Part shown: one piece after another, positions 12,742 to 24,950 of the stretch | How positions within the stretch are numbered: position 1 is the stretch's first letter | Layout: every line of letters starts with the position of its first letter | Assembly: GCA_918026815.1 (NCBI GenBank) | Contig: CAKJVC010000017.1 | Coordinates: 558,001-622,000, forward strand | Direction of reading: 5' to 3' | Length of the DNA: 64,000 nucleotides | Source of the DNA: Chalara sp. BL73 | Lineage: Eukaryota; Ascomycota; Leotiomycetes; Helotiales | The notes under the pieces: generated by a model | Told to the model about the DNA's origin: nothing | The model's database searches: none | Seen by the model: the letters and a program-made list of their open reading frames with translations, nothing else | Translations under genes and position numbers: made by a program

Positions 12742-15288
12742 ATGCCTGAGAGGGCTGCGACACCCAAACCTATGAAGGAGGAAGCAACAAGCGTGGTGAG
12801 TTATGTTCGAGATATTTGCCAAATTTAATGAACACTGAACTTTCTGTAGGAGCCTTGTCTTCAAGACTTCAATCAAGACACCGGGAATGTGACATTTGCT
12901 GCACTGGTATGTGAAGACAAGTGACATTATTGGCTGAGATATCTATCCACTGATGTAAAGTTTTATTTTTGGTTGGAATATTTTCCGCAGCCACTCGAGC
13001 TGTATGACTTCATATTTTATCGAAACATATATGCTGCGTGGCCGATATGTTTTGTGATTCTGTCTGTTTGTCAACTAAACTGATTTACATCATAGGGCAT
13101 TACTTCTTTGCCCACTGAAATAATCATCCAGATACTATCGTACCTACCTTACATGGATCGTTTCAGGTTGAAAATGTCTGGAAGCCGTATGCTGTATTCG
13201 ATAGTGAGCGGTTTGCCAAAACCGTCTTTGGAAGCTTACCTCCAGAACTTCAATTGGGCCAGAAACAGCGGGGCCTTCATTTGTCCGCTGCCTGGATGCT
13301 CTGATCCGACCGTCTGCTTTAGGAGACATTATTCTAACGACAATCTTGAAAATGCTTGTGTAGTAGGGAATAATGCTCTGGTCTTGAAGTTGATCAAGAA
13401 CTTCATGTTGACGATCTCGATTGCACCCTCGCTTGCAGCAGCCCACAGACAGCGGTTGGTGAAAGAACGAGATGCAGCGATCATAGAGTATCTAAGTAGA
13501 TGTATAAAATGGGCAACCATGGGATCTCAATTATCCACTATGCAATTACTCATTGAAAATGGTGCTCAGGTCTCACAAGAGCAAGGATCAAGTTATACAG
13601 CATGTGGCGAGTACAATTCGCTTCAGCTTGCTGCATTGAATAATGACGAATCTATCACGAAACTCTTACTGAAACATGGAGCAAAAGTGAACTTTGATGC
13701 TCGAGGATATTCAGCGATTGATATTGCTGCCCGCATGGGTCACGAAGGAATTATCCGCATTCTGCTGACGCGAGTCTTCTGGAATAGGGGTCGCAAGCTA
13801 TCAAGTGCTCTCGCCGAAGCAGCAGAGAATGGGTATGTAGATCCCCTGGGGATCGCTTTTCTGATTCTTTTTGGGGCCGCGACGGCATGTTTCCCAAAAA
13901 CCAGGACACTGACCTTTCCAGGCATAGATCCATTGTTCAGTTGCTACTTGAGAAAGGCGCGAAGGTCCATGGCGTTCCATCCCATCCAAGTGCATTACAT
14001 CTCGCCGTGAAGGCGGGGCACGAAAAGTATTGTAAGGTTATTACTGCAACATGGCGCCGTTGACGTTTATGTTATATTCCAAAACTATCACTCTCCTTCA
14101 ACCAGATCTGCAAGGAATTGGTCATGTCTTCATTTTGCAGCATTTGAAGGAAACCATCAAATGGTCAAATTTCTGCTACATGAGAGAATTATGCCGAATG
14201 ACCAGAAGAATTTCAGAGATACAGTCCTACCACTTGCTGTTTTACGTGGAAATCTCGAGACTGTCAAGGTACTTCTCGAGAACGGAATGAGCATCGACGG
14301 CGAAATACTTGGAGGTGAAAATGCTATACATATAGCAACAGTAGAGGGAAACACGGAAATGATGGCTCTTCTTCTAGACCATGGGGCCAATCCTAACTCG
14401 AGAGACCGGGACGAAAATACACCTTTACATAAGGCTCGATCGGGCCCTGTTATCTCGCTTCTCCTCGAAAGAGCTGCTGACAAGAATGCGCTCAATTATG
14501 CTGGCGAAACACCAATTCATAGGCTGGTAGACAGAGGAAATAGAGTAGCACTTGAAGTTCTATTAGAAGCAAAGCCTAAGATCGACATCGCCAATAAGGC
14601 AGGACAGACAGCTACAAAATGTGCGATAGAGACTGACAAGTTGGATTGTCTTACCGCTCTTTTAGTACATGGAGCTAGTATAGAGTGTCGATCTTCTAGG
14701 GGATTCACAGACTTGCACCACGCAGTCTATTTCTCGAGACATGAACATATTTCCCTGCTTCTAGATCATGGCGCGAATTTAGAAGCAGAAGACACCCAGG
14801 GTATAAGACCGCTTCATCTTGCGGCAGGGCTGGGGCATGAAGACTGCGTCAAAACACTTCTTGTTGCGGTAAGTCGTAATTTAGTTATTCGGGCGCTCCT
14901 GTTCCTGGAGCACTCTATGTTGTCGTCTGGCCGTGCCTCTACTTAGAAATACACTGACTATACCTCACAGGGAGCTGACAGAACTGCACGAACTCATGAA
15001 GGAGAGACATTTTTACATTGGGCAGCCAGAGGACCGAAAATGTTGTCAAAACTAATACACTGGATGCCCTTAATCAACGAAAAGCCCCTTCTGTCGGAGT
15101 TAAATGCTATCAACGATCAAGGACAAACTCCATTGCACATTACAGCTCTGAACCACAATATCCTAGCATATAATCTTCTTATGACTAATGGTGCGGACTA
15201 CTCTTTGAAAGATCATTCTGGAAGGACGGCTTGGGAACTCCACCAAACAAGGATGGATGAAATTAAGCATGATCTCCTGGCAGGATGA
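12742..15288 (+). CDS. F-box/ankyrin-repeat protein with one frame break
   Basis: Five exons are proposed: 12742-12795, 12850-12906, 13096-13832, 13922-14868 and 14971-15288. An F-box-like start (LPTEIIIQILSYLPYMDRF) opens exon 3, followed by many ankyrin repeats, recognisable by LLLxHGA and TPLH patterns, through to the C-terminus (about 703 residues). Such proteins act as substrate receptors or scaffolds; the target is unknown. The reading frame breaks by one extra base in the AAAA run at 14023-14026. On either side the ankyrin pattern is clear, and removing one base makes the total length an exact multiple of three. It may be a sequencing error or an inactivating mutation. A 77-bp GT-AG intron from about 14027 would also restore the frame, but it would delete half an ankyrin repeat. 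Intron 2 (189 bp) is long and the N-terminal exons are less certain. Confidence 0.72.
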
Positions 15289-15513
15289 CCAGCAGGCTCT
15301 GTGAGAGAACCCATATGTACTATTTTATTAATACGCTCCTATTCTAAGTTTGAAAATCCCCGAAATGAACACTCTTTGTCGAGTCAGCAGATCAGAAGCT
15401 CATTTATATCTACCAATAGTTTTGATACATATGGGGCGTGCGCCTATACCCGGTAGATACCTGGTAGCTCAGTGCTTTGCACTTAGTTGCTAATGACGTA
15501 CATGTAAAGTTAC

Positions 15514-17491
15514 TCAGACGAAGACCCCGCTGAAGAATTCCTCCAAACTTCCATAGTCATTAAGTGCAATGACCATTGATACGTCTATTTGAGTGTAAGA
15601 CTTCTTCTAATTGTGGCAGCGCAGGATACCAACTTACATTGATCTGGACGAACAATTATCAAAGCACCTTCCTCCTTGTCAATGCCGTAAAAGTCATACG
15701 CATGGCCATGTCCGGAGTTATAACTCCCGTCATCTACAAATACTTTATGTAGGTCTTGGATCATGTTAGAACCATTAAATGCAATAATATAGTGGGGCTT
15801 GCCTCTCATTTTCCACTGGCTGGTTGTGGGTGAAAAGAATGATGGTATCTGCTCCTGCTCTAACGCACTTCGCGGGCCAGATAAGGCGACGATTACCTCG
15901 ATGAGGCTATCAATGTCACTGGTCTCACGCGTATAGCGTCTTATGGGACTTTTCGCAGAATCGAGATAGTCGCCCAACTAAAGCTTTGGTTAATTTCACG
16001 ATCAATTGTGACTGAGACGGCCACTCACAGATCTCAGTCTATTGATTGTCGTAACCTTTGTAATATTACCCCCAAAAACCACAATACGCCATCGACCATC
16101 AGACTGTAAAATCTTCGAGAGCTGGAATACGCGTGCATCGCAGAATCGCACGACTTGAGCGCTAGGAAATCTCATGCCGACTACCACATTCGAAGCAAGA
16201 GCAGGATTACTACGTTTCGCGCTTGTGATGCTCGAGTCTATGTACCTTGTAGCTAAACCAGCCGTGTAGACACCAGACTTGATGAAAAGATCAGTGAAGC
16301 TATCTCGCTGACTATTCTCGCCATTGAGTGCATTTGTTCTTGAGGAAAATGACCTGGCAAAGCCGCGATCGAACTCGATCAGGGCCGCGGCGCTTTTCCC
16401 TCTTCCAAAGTATAGGTCTCGAGGAGCTCGGTTGGTGCCTCGTTTCTAAGAATAGCGGCTAGCTTCCATCCAAGATTATACCCATCTTGTAGACTAGCAT
16501 TCATTCCTTGCCCAGCTTTTGGAGAGTGCGTATGGCAAGCATCACCAGCCAGAAAGACGCGATTGTGTGCTGTGAAATGGCTGGCAACTCTTTGACCGAT
16601 TGAGTAAGCTGACCACCACACTGTTTCGGCGATATCTAGGCTATATGGCATAAATATTCTTTTGCCATTTGTTGGAGATTCGTCAAGACTACGTCTTTTG
16701 CTACGGTTCCATGAGGTAGTTCTATGTAGAACCGTGTGAGGGAGCCTCCTTCCCGTGGCACAATAAGCAAACTGCCAGCGTTGGATCTTATCACCACCTT
16801 TTTACGGATATCTGGGAAGTTTGTCAATGGATATATATCCATTACGCCCCACACAGAGTCGGTGCTGTCCCCTACCATACTGATTCCAAGAGACTTGCGC
16901 ACGACGCTATGAGCACCATCACAACCCTACGAAGTCAGCTTGAACAATATGTAATTTTTTTGGACCTACAAGAACATATTTAGCTTTAAATTCACAGTCT
17001 ACACCATCCTTTTCTGCAACGACCTTTACACAGTGGGCTTTATGATCCAACACCGCAGGCTCATCCACCTCGATACCCTTCACGGTAAAACCATAGCTAA
17101 CTTGCTGTCCATTATACTTCCGCATAGCATCAAGCAGAAACTCATTAACCCTGGCCTGATTCAAGATGACGTGAGGTTGGTAAGAAAGACCAGGCTGCGT
17201 ATCTGCTATTCGGGCTGTACGAGCAATCCCATCGTCCCCACCGTCTTGAGAGGACCAGAAGGTAACCTCTAACACGTGGTAAGATTCCCGAAGGAGTTCC
17301 TCGGCCAGGCCGAAGCTGTCAAACATCTCCACTGTACGGCATTGCACTCCGTCTGCCTGCCCGATCTCCAGCGGACCACGTCGCGATTCCAGGATCGTGC
17401 AGCTTATCCCGAGTTTGGCGAGCCAGACCGCAGCACATATTCCTGCTGAGCCGCTACCACAGATCAATACGTCTACTTCTTTGCAAGCCAT
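15514..17491 (-). pseudogene. FAD-dependent aromatic (phenol 2-monooxygenase-like) hydroxylase, two frameshifts
   Basis: Minus-strand exons are 17491-16970, 16926-16029, 15977-15638 and 15584-15514. The protein belongs to the flavoprotein hydroxylase family: the FAD-binding GSGSAGICAAVWLAKLG near the N-terminus, the CDGAHSVVRKS motif at the start of exon 2, the [16 protein letters not shown] motif, and a C-terminal thioredoxin-like domain ending in a YVSMVIALND segment. The family ortho-hydroxylates phenolic rings using NAD(P)H and O2. Exon 2 contains two single-base deletions: one in the T run near 16652-16656 (plus strand), between NLQQMAK and the IFMPYS segment, and one near 16383-16390, after EEGK. 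Two added bases make the coding length exactly 611 codons, which supports the model and the two breaks. It is probably a decayed cluster member unless the assembly is wrong. Confidence 0.82.
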
Positions 17492-18090
17492 CTTAATTGT
17501 CGGTTTTCACGGGTGTCTCTAAGAAGTGGATTTGCAACATCCGGCGAGGCGGGTCGAGATCACTTCAAATAGTCACATTCGAAACACTAGTACTAGAGAA
17601 GATATTTGAGCAAATGCTCGGGACGGCACATTGGGACGGCAGGTGAAAGTTCTGAAATACCCCCTTCAGGTGGATGGGAATTGGTATCTTTTAGTGATGG
17701 TACTTGGAGGTAAAGAGATGATGACAAATACCGGAGTGTTTTCCGGATTCCGGTCGGAACTCTTCCGTTGGCGAGTTACAAAACTGCTCCGGCAATCACC
17801 CTGTCAGTCGGAAGTCTTTGAATTCTACTTATTGCTCCAGACTTCTGCCATTGTTTGAGTATCGATAGTATGTCTTAATGCTGGCTTCGCCGTCAATTCT
17901 TGACATTCCAGCATTGGCAGACTTTTTTACTATTGACTGAGTAACCACTTTTTGAACGCAGTTCTGATGTTGCACCAATATGGTTGTAGATACCGCGAGT
18001 TTATTTCCTAGAGCTTGCATCATTGCTGAGCACAAGTGAACTTCGCGGAAAGCATGACTTCCAAAATTTCGGTACGCTCTAAAGGTATAA
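17492..18090. promoter_or_regulatory. Promoter region of the FAD hydroxylase with CGG-rich motifs
   Basis: This region lies between the start of the minus-strand hydroxylase and the end of the minus-strand Zn2Cys6 gene. It contains a dense group of CCGGA/TCCGG elements at 17731-17766, including TTCCGGATTCCGG and TCGGAAC (17754-17760). Zn2Cys6 proteins recognise CGG half-sites, so this is a plausible regulator-binding patch. A 75-codon open frame on the plus strand here has no coding support. Confidence 0.4.
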
Positions 18091-21017
18091 TTATATTCCA
18101 GAATCCAGTGAGTAGTCACCATAGCGCATACGCCACCAGTCCTCATCCATTAGCCCAAAAGGCATTGAGCTCATATCTTGTGTCATTAAATTCATCAAAG
18201 GCTCTAACGGCGCCATATCTATCCCATCAAGCTGTCCGGAATCAATAAATTGAGGCTCACTCTGTTCTTGAAAAGGCTGTGAACTAAAATTAGTTATATC
18301 TCGGCCATGAGGTAAGGTACTATATGCCGATTGCTGAGCCTGTTCTGTAGCAGAAGAAGCTGTTTCCGAAGAAGGATTATGACTCCTTGTACCAGATTCA
18401 ACTGCGCATTTATCTTATCCTAGGATTAGCTACCCACGCCCGTGAACTATAAAGATGTTCTACCTACCAGAAACAAGCCTCTGATATATATTGGACAGGG
18501 TGTTGAGTGCATGCTCTACTGCATAACCTCTCTTACCAAGAGTTCGCAAAGTCTCGCACCCAAGTAGCCAGGCAGCGTGTACTTCTCCGTGATCAAAGAA
18601 TTGATTCGTTCCAAAGCACGACTCTGCAAGGATTAAAACCATAGCGGCAGTATAGAGATCTTGGATCGATATCAGCGTTTGAATCAATAAAATCGCAGGT
18701 TTATTTTACGCACAGTAAGTTGTATACCACCAAGCTCCATCAGTCGTAGTCGACACTGAGTTATGCAATAGGTTAACGAGATCAACTGATGCATCAACAC
18801 AAGCGGTAACCGACTGTATGTCGATCTTATACTGGAGACTACGTTCTTTATTAGAAGTTTTCTCCGCGAGTTGATGGGCTTGCTGGAGTGGACCAGTCTG
18901 CCGACATAACCGCTGGAATGTTAACCGATGGAGCAGCACGCGAACATGCATATATCTAGACAATTAGAGATTGTAGTGTTGAAGAATAAATATTCACGAA
19001 CCTTGCGTGCAGAACGTTGCCTTGCCGCCGAATGATCCATGCAGAAACCTCAGGAAGGTCATCCCTCATACTCCTACGTCTTTCCCAGTGAAGATAGAAA
19101 GCAATACTGTCCTCAAATGTGGAAAGCTCTGCATCCAAGGACACAATTGCTTCTAGATCACTCACTCGAGTGTTTATGGTGGTGTTTGACCTCGCATCAG
19201 CATTTGTGCCTTGTACAGACCATGGCTTATAAATAGCGGATATTATTCTTCCAAGGATGAGATATAGCTTAATGGTTTCGATATAGAAAGTCAAATAGGA
19301 TAAAGTGTTATCTTGGTGCAAGATGGATTCGTCTTCTGGTGTGACTGTTGGCAGAGGAATAATAATCTCACATGGTGTCATCATAGGCCGTCCGAGAGTT
19401 GTGCTTGTGACGCTAATACGGTCAGTAGTTGGGAATAAAGTGGTCTTATACACCTTACATATCCAGTGTCACGCAGCCATACCAGACACGACGACGGAGT
19501 TCGATTTCGCATGACTCTCTCTGAATAAAGCGGTCTTCAATATGAATACCTAGCCCTTGAGCAATCCTGCATGCTAGTCCAAGTGAGTTCCAGCAGCGAC
19601 CTGGGGAAGAAGAACTTTGCAAAAATTGCGTAATGATCAATAAGGTTTGTACGAGTGCAATGCTACCATGGTCCAAAATATCAACATGAAGAAGGCTCCT
19701 AGATCGAAGGAAAAAGGTCTGTGACAAAGATTCGCGACCCTGCTGTAAAATCTCTTGCCCTGATAATTGGCAGCTGAGAGCAAAAATGGCGTTTAAGGCA
19801 CAGTGAAAGACAATAGATCGAGAGTCCGAAACACCTGGGGTCCCTAAGCCTAGATCACAGTCTGTAGTAGTTTGCTGTATGTCGTTCGAGGATTTCCACA
19901 GATTTTCGTAAGCAGCGTTAAAAGATGGCTTGTGAAGAAAAGGATAGAGAGTATGTGCTTTGATCCAGTAATTTTCCAACAACTTATCTGCTAGGTCGCG
20001 CTGCGGAAGTGATGGATAATTGCACGATATTGATGTAGCCTCAGAAGAATTATACCTCGCCAGAGGACTTGATCTTGGAGCGAAGGGAACTGACGGGAGA
20101 TGCTTGTCGTAAGGTCGCCTCTGGTCAGTGCCGTGAATAGTCTGGTTGACCTCGTGCATGAAATGGGCCACGGAAGAGCCGCCAAAAAATTGGTTTGCTG
20201 ATGGTGATGCATTTTCATTGTCGATATAAGCTGTAGAGCCCATAGCATTTACTGGGCTAGCTTCGCTTTCGGCGTCAAGAGAAATAATTTCAGAGGTTGG
20301 GGATTGGTTAGCATTCTGGTGTGAGAGCCTCTGAGTTAGTTTCCAATTCCAATAACAATCTGTAGTCGAGAGATGCATCAAGAGTCGTGTTCTCCCATGA
20401 GATACGCCGGTGTTTCCAGATCTTCAAAACATTGATAATATTTGGACCAAACCACTTGTGAAACTTTATTTGACACGCGAATTTTACCCTGGAAATCTCA
20501 CTGACCTGAATTGGTTGTCGATTACCATGTCCTTGGGCTGACTGCTGATTCGCAAGAATTCGCTCAATGCTTTGGATTCGATCAGTCAGGCTTTTCGTGC
20601 TTCTATTTGCTCATCTCTATTAGTCATTATGGTTACTCTCCGACGAAGAAAAATTTGCCGTCATGGTAATAACAGGGCGAGTCTAATAAATCGCAACGTA
20701 TGATAATTGGATACCTTGATATCATACACAGAGAAATTGACATACTCTCGTGGCGCTTCATCACTCTTGGGCGGATCCTTTTTGTAAAGACAAGACTGGC
20801 TGTTTGAACGCTGGCGACAGGGCTCACAGACTGGTCGATTTCCATCGCACCGAACTTTCCGGGCACGACAAGGTTCACAAGCGGTTGAAATCTTGCGACG
20901 TTTCTGTTGCGGTCGAGACAAACCTTCGCCACCACTTCCGGAATCTACATTTGATACTCCGGGTCGCGCGTTGGCGTCCATGGTGACTGGCAAGCCGGAA
21001 TCTGCAATATCATCCAT
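18091..21017 (-). CDS. Zn2Cys6 transcription factor with fungal-specific TF domain
   Basis: Seven exons are modelled: 21017-20746, 20602-20526, 20359-19459, 19412-19002, 18955-18714, 18659-18468 and 18401-18091. The frame closes to 801 residues. The zinc cluster lies at residues 47-76 (CEPCRARKVRC, then CEPCRQRSNSQSC), followed by a short dimerisation-like helix (SLTDRIQSIERILANQQ). The fungal_trans domain contains LEIELRRRVWYGCVTLD-like and TLGRPMMTPCE-like stretches typical of the XlnR/CTF-type middle homology region. The C-terminus is rich in Asp, Met and aromatic residues, as in activation domains. It is transcribed divergently from the SDR gene, with a shared promoter holding an inverted CGGAAC-N12-GTTCCG. 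Its central place makes it the best candidate for the cluster regulator, possibly self-controlled. Introns 1 and 2 (143 and 166 bp) are the least certain. Confidence 0.9.
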
Positions 21018-21571
21018 ATCTTATATCGGAATGACAACTCCGTGGTGGTGGTGATAGCAGTGAAAAAGAAATTGTGGCATGATGGAAGCCCTTCACGGAG
21101 TATAAGAGGGGATATCGCGGAACAGCTTCGGGGCCGTTCCGCCATCCCGGCTTGGCTTTTTGATCTGCCGCCGGATGCGGTACAATGAACAGTTCTGCAA
21201 AGCTGAAACTCCTATTCACGAAAGGAGGAGCTTTTAACTTAGTGGATAGAAAAATGACGCTCTGCACATATACTTTTTGCTCAATGTATCATACATTGTG
21301 ATATATGGAAAGCCCACCTTTTTCATGAAAGCAATTATAAAGTGAGTCGTGACATCACTGGCCAGGTTAGGCGAGCCCCTATTCACACAGCCTTAGTCCA
21401 GACTCTAGGTACATACGGAGATTTCTACTACCGTACTTCCGACCTGCTAACCCTTAGAAGTGTGTTGACTAAACGTATTTTGATCCCTCAAAGTCATTGA
21501 AATACGCACGAGTCCTTCTACACCTACAGCAACCATTTTACCTACTGTTACGATTTCTCGGATTTGATACA
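21018..21571. promoter_or_regulatory. Divergent promoter between Zn2Cys6 gene and SDR
   Basis: This 554-bp region separates two divergent genes and therefore holds both promoters. Besides the inverted CGGAAC repeat it has AT-rich stretches and a palindromic TGTATCATACA-like segment near 21283-21297. No coding exon is seen. Confidence 0.5.
21118..21141. promoter_or_regulatory. Inverted repeat CGGAAC-N12-GTTCCG in a divergent promoter
   Basis: CGGAAC (21118-21123) and GTTCCG (21136-21141) form a perfect 6-bp inverted repeat with a 12-bp spacer. It lies about 100 bases upstream of the Zn2Cys6 start and about 430 upstream of the SDR start. Zn2Cys6 dimers commonly bind inverted CGG half-sites. 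The function is inferred. Confidence 0.4.
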
Positions 21572-22919
21572 ATGGCTTCAAAGTACTCCAAACATTCGAC
21601 CAGAAGATTTATTCCTCGGGAAGGTTTATATCTCGACCCTATATGTTCGCTCATCTCTTGGACAATTTTGAATCCGATACTAATCGCTACATTTCTCTTT
21701 GTGTTTTGGCAGTGCCAAAGAAGCGACCAATTCGTGATCGTTAGTGAGCGGCGTTACCAGGAAAACATCTTTTACTGGATGAAACTTCTTGGATTAATCG
21801 GGGGACTATTCTGGGTCAACCAGTATTTAAATTGGGCAGCCAACAACAACTTTATACGAGCAAAACCATGGGATTCGAAGCAGGAATTAGTGTTGATCAC
21901 TGGAGGCAGTGGTGGCATCGGAGCGAGTGTGGCTAGGCGCCTTGCAAGGGAGGGAAATCGTGTTGTGATTCTGGATATATTGCCTCTTGCCTTCCCAGAA
22001 AGTATAGTAATGAGGATCCAGTCAGTTTTGTGTATTTGCTAAAAAAATTGAAGGGGAAAACATAATATATTACAAATGCGACTTGAGTGACATGAACGAA
22101 ATAAACCACGTTATGGCCAGGGTTCGAGAGGAATGTGGTCCGCCTACTGTCCTTGGTATTCTTTCAAACTTCAAATGAAGAGCTTTTTTGGCTGATCAAT
22201 TTTAATTAGTGAATAATGCCGGTATTTCGAGAGGCTCTACTATTGCAGGTGGCCCATATCATGACAACAATTTGACACTGAAAATCAACCTCTTAGCGGC
22301 TTTCATTGTTACTAAGGAATGCTTGCCATATATGATAGCCAGCAACCATGGGCACATTATCAGTATTTCATCTATGAGCGCCTTCATTCCACCCGCTGGG
22401 CTTGCTGATTACTCAGCTTCTAAAGCTGGCCTTGTTGCTTTTAATGAGGTGAGTTCTGGAGAGTTGCCTCTTGATTTACGAAATATTTTCGAACTAATCT
22501 GACAATAATAGGCACTGGGCCTGGAGCTGAGATATCGGCATCGCGTACTGGCGGTTAGGAACTCTTTGTTGGTTCTCAGTTTCACCAAAACACCACTCTT
22601 TGTTGGTGAGACGAATCAAAATGCTTTTGTTTCACCTCTTCTCCATGTAGATACAGTCGGGGATGAGGTGGTCAATACAATTTATGGGGGTTACAGCCGT
22701 ACCATTTTCATGCCCGGAATTCTTCGTTACTTGGGATGGATTGTAAGTCTTGCTCTTTGTGCCATGATATTTGAGCAACTACTGACATGGGATGGTTCAC
22801 TTTAGCGAGGTGCTCCTGATTGGGTTCAACATTTGATTAGACGTAGTACAGAAGGGTTGAAAGTGGACTTTAGAGGTCGGCAAGTGATTGATTCGGCTAC
22901 TGGGAAATTTAAAACGTAA
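21572..22919 (+). CDS. Membrane-anchored short-chain dehydrogenase (RDH/17beta-HSD11, SDR16C-like)
   Basis: Five exons: 21572-22001, 22054-22155, 22210-22448, 22512-22742 and 22806-22919, giving 371 residues. Two N-terminal hydrophobic segments (LISWTILNPILIATFLFVFW and the segment around MKLLGLIGGLFWVNQYL) anchor it, probably in the ER or lipid-droplet membrane. The Rossmann motif GGSGGIG, the structural NNAG, and the catalytic Ser and YSASK (YxxxK) motif are all present, so the enzyme should be active. The family oxidises or reduces hydroxyl/keto groups of sterols, retinoids and other lipophilic alcohols. The ATG at 21572 follows upstream in-frame codons that lack an ATG. In the pathway sketch it would turn an alcohol into the ketone used by the Baeyer-Villiger-like enzyme. 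Confidence 0.93.
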
Positions 22920-23289
22920 TAGCCAGATAGAGAAGAAATCTAAGCATGTGGCTTTGCCCATGTCGGAGACGGAACTGCATTCATTAATCCCGGGTTGTAC
23001 TCCGTTCCGGACGCACTAATAGAAATTTATTTATCTACTTCTGAAGACTAGATGAAATATTATTAGAGCCGAATTAATAAATGGTGAACTTGAGCTAAAA
23101 TAATATTTCGTATCTGGATAACATTCAATATCAACACATAACACCATGCAGTTGATACAGGTATTTTGCATCACGCTGCGAATCGCTTTCCTAGGTAAGG
23201 CAACACAACCATAAAAAGGCCGCCTAAAGCCGAGGGCTTAAGTCTTGTAACTACCAGCTCAGCTAAACTAACTCGTTGAAGTTATTCCA
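22920..23289. promoter_or_regulatory. Promoter of the alpha/beta hydrolase with CGGAAC and GTTCCG
   Basis: CGGAAC at 22970-22975 and GTTCCG at 23004-23009 form another inverted pair (28-bp spacer), about 290 bases before the hydrolase ATG. The rest is AT-rich. No exon is seen. Confidence 0.4.
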
Positions 23290-24507
23290 ATGGCGGCTAT
23301 CAGCATCATTCGAGCGGTCTGCCGTTCAATTTCGCGCAGTCTTAATGTAAAAGTGAGCGTCAAGAATGCGCTTATAAAAACTTTTATGACATATCTTCAA
23401 CCTCGGCAGCTACAGTATATATTGCCTGGTAGCAACACAGCCTTTGAGCGCTGGGACAACAAACAGTCTACAATAGAAACACGACCGAAACCTAGGATTG
23501 ATATTCTACCTGACGGGATGTCTAAGCTGTTTTGGATTGGAGATCCGAAGTTGAGCTCCTCTGTAATTCTTTTTTTTCATGGTGAGGTCATGTCATATGA
23601 TTGCGGTAAAGAATACATGAGAGAAAGTGCTGACTCAAACACAGGTGGCGGCTATGTTTTGCCTCTGTCACAAGGGCATTTTGAATGGGCGGCCCATTTT
23701 CGTAGGGTGGGTTTGATGGCGAATAAGCAGATATGTTCTGCTTTGCTTGATTATAGTGAGTTAGTTCATTCCCGCAGCTGAATATACTGACCTTAAAGGC
23801 CTCTGTCCCGGAGAGACATACCCAAGGCAAATGAGACAAGCTTCTCTAGCACTAGAACATCTTCTCTCCATTGGGTACTCTCCTTCTCAAGTATTAGATC
23901 ACTCTCCTACTGTAAACACCGGCCTCTACTGAAATTTGCACCACAGGTTATCGTAGGCGGGGATTCCGCTGGTGGGCATTTGGCCCTCAGTCTTCTCTCC
24001 CATCTCATGTATTCATATCCAGGAGAAGCATTTCCTGTCTTAAAGCTGTCAGAGAAACTAGCTGGGTGCTTTCTTGTCTCGCCACTTCTCTCACTCGAGC
24101 TAGATACGGCGTCTTACAAAGATAATCTGCATGCGGATCTATTATCCATTCCTGTTATACGAGATTGGGGAGAAGACTTATTCAGACACTCAAGGTTCAA
24201 AATAGAAAAACAGAACAGAAAAGGCTGGGGAATGGCTCTCTCTGGTGATGAAAATTGGTGGGCTCGTTTAAACCAGGTTGTGAAAAGAGTGTACTTAGTT
24301 GGTGGGGGAGAAGAATTATTTCGAGATGATATTATCAAATTCGGTGTTATTCTTCAAGGAATAGAGGGTTTAGACTCATGCTGTCACATCAACTGGAAAG
24401 AAGCGCATGACAGCACGTTTATGGATTATGAATCGGGTGTATATCCAAGCAGAAGTACGATTAGACTGGCGGATTGGGTCGTTGAAACCTTGGAACTTTC
24501 TCATTAG
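23290..24507 (+). CDS. Alpha/beta hydrolase, HSL/steryl-acetyl-hydrolase-like esterase
   Basis: Four exons: 23290-23581, 23645-23755, 23799-23890 and 23947-24507, giving 351 residues. The oxyanion-hole motif HGGGY is formed across the first splice junction (His at about 97). The nucleophile lies in GDSAGG (Ser at about 172), the acid in GEELFRDD (about 292) and the His in EAHDS (about 319), so the triad is complete. The architecture matches the hormone-sensitive-lipase (GDXG) group, including yeast Say1-type deacetylases. No signal peptide is evident. It lies next to the Baeyer-Villiger-like monooxygenase in the same direction, 443 bases apart. This pairing suggests it cleaves the ester or lactone made by that enzyme. 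Confidence 0.92.
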
Positions 24508-24950
24508 GACTTGCAATCACAAGACTTAATTCACGCTTTTACATCACGTGTTTATTGGATTGGCTTTTAGTTCCAAGTAATTTCCACAAAAGATACTTCG
24601 TTGTTGCGCCTTTACCATAAGAGGTGTTGTCGGAGAGATCATGGGACTGACGTGGGAGAGCAAGAAATTTCTCGGAACTGTCCCGAAGAAGCCGAACAAG
24701 CAGAAGGCCAAGCTAGCAGTGCTAGTTAGTAGGCAATTTCCCAGACGGGATTTACAAAGTAGGATTCTCCGACGGTGATTAGGGTACCGCAGAAAAGAAG
24801 CTACTTCTCAGTCTGGTGCAGTCAGTCAAAGTATTCTATGGCCTGACCGCAGTTCTCCATATATTATATTAGGTCCCGTCCTTGCTTAGCACATCACAAT
24901 TGCAAGTCTTATTCCTTATCTTTCATTTCAAACTTGGTGAATTCCTCGAC
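24508..24950. promoter_or_regulatory. Promoter of the Baeyer-Villiger-like gene
   Basis: This 443-bp intergenic region contains one CGGAAC (24673-24678) and several CGG-containing words, and no exon. It is the promoter region for the gene starting at 24951. Confidence 0.35.

Noticed and set aside
14027..14104. 77-bp intron that would rescue the ankyrin frame
   Set aside because: It has GT and AG ends, but its removal deletes a clear ankyrin half-repeat that is intact in the adjacent frame, so a base error or mutation is more likely.
17631..17858. 75-codon plus-strand open frame between the two regulator-block genes
   Set aside because: It lies in a promoter with CGG motifs and shows no coding features.
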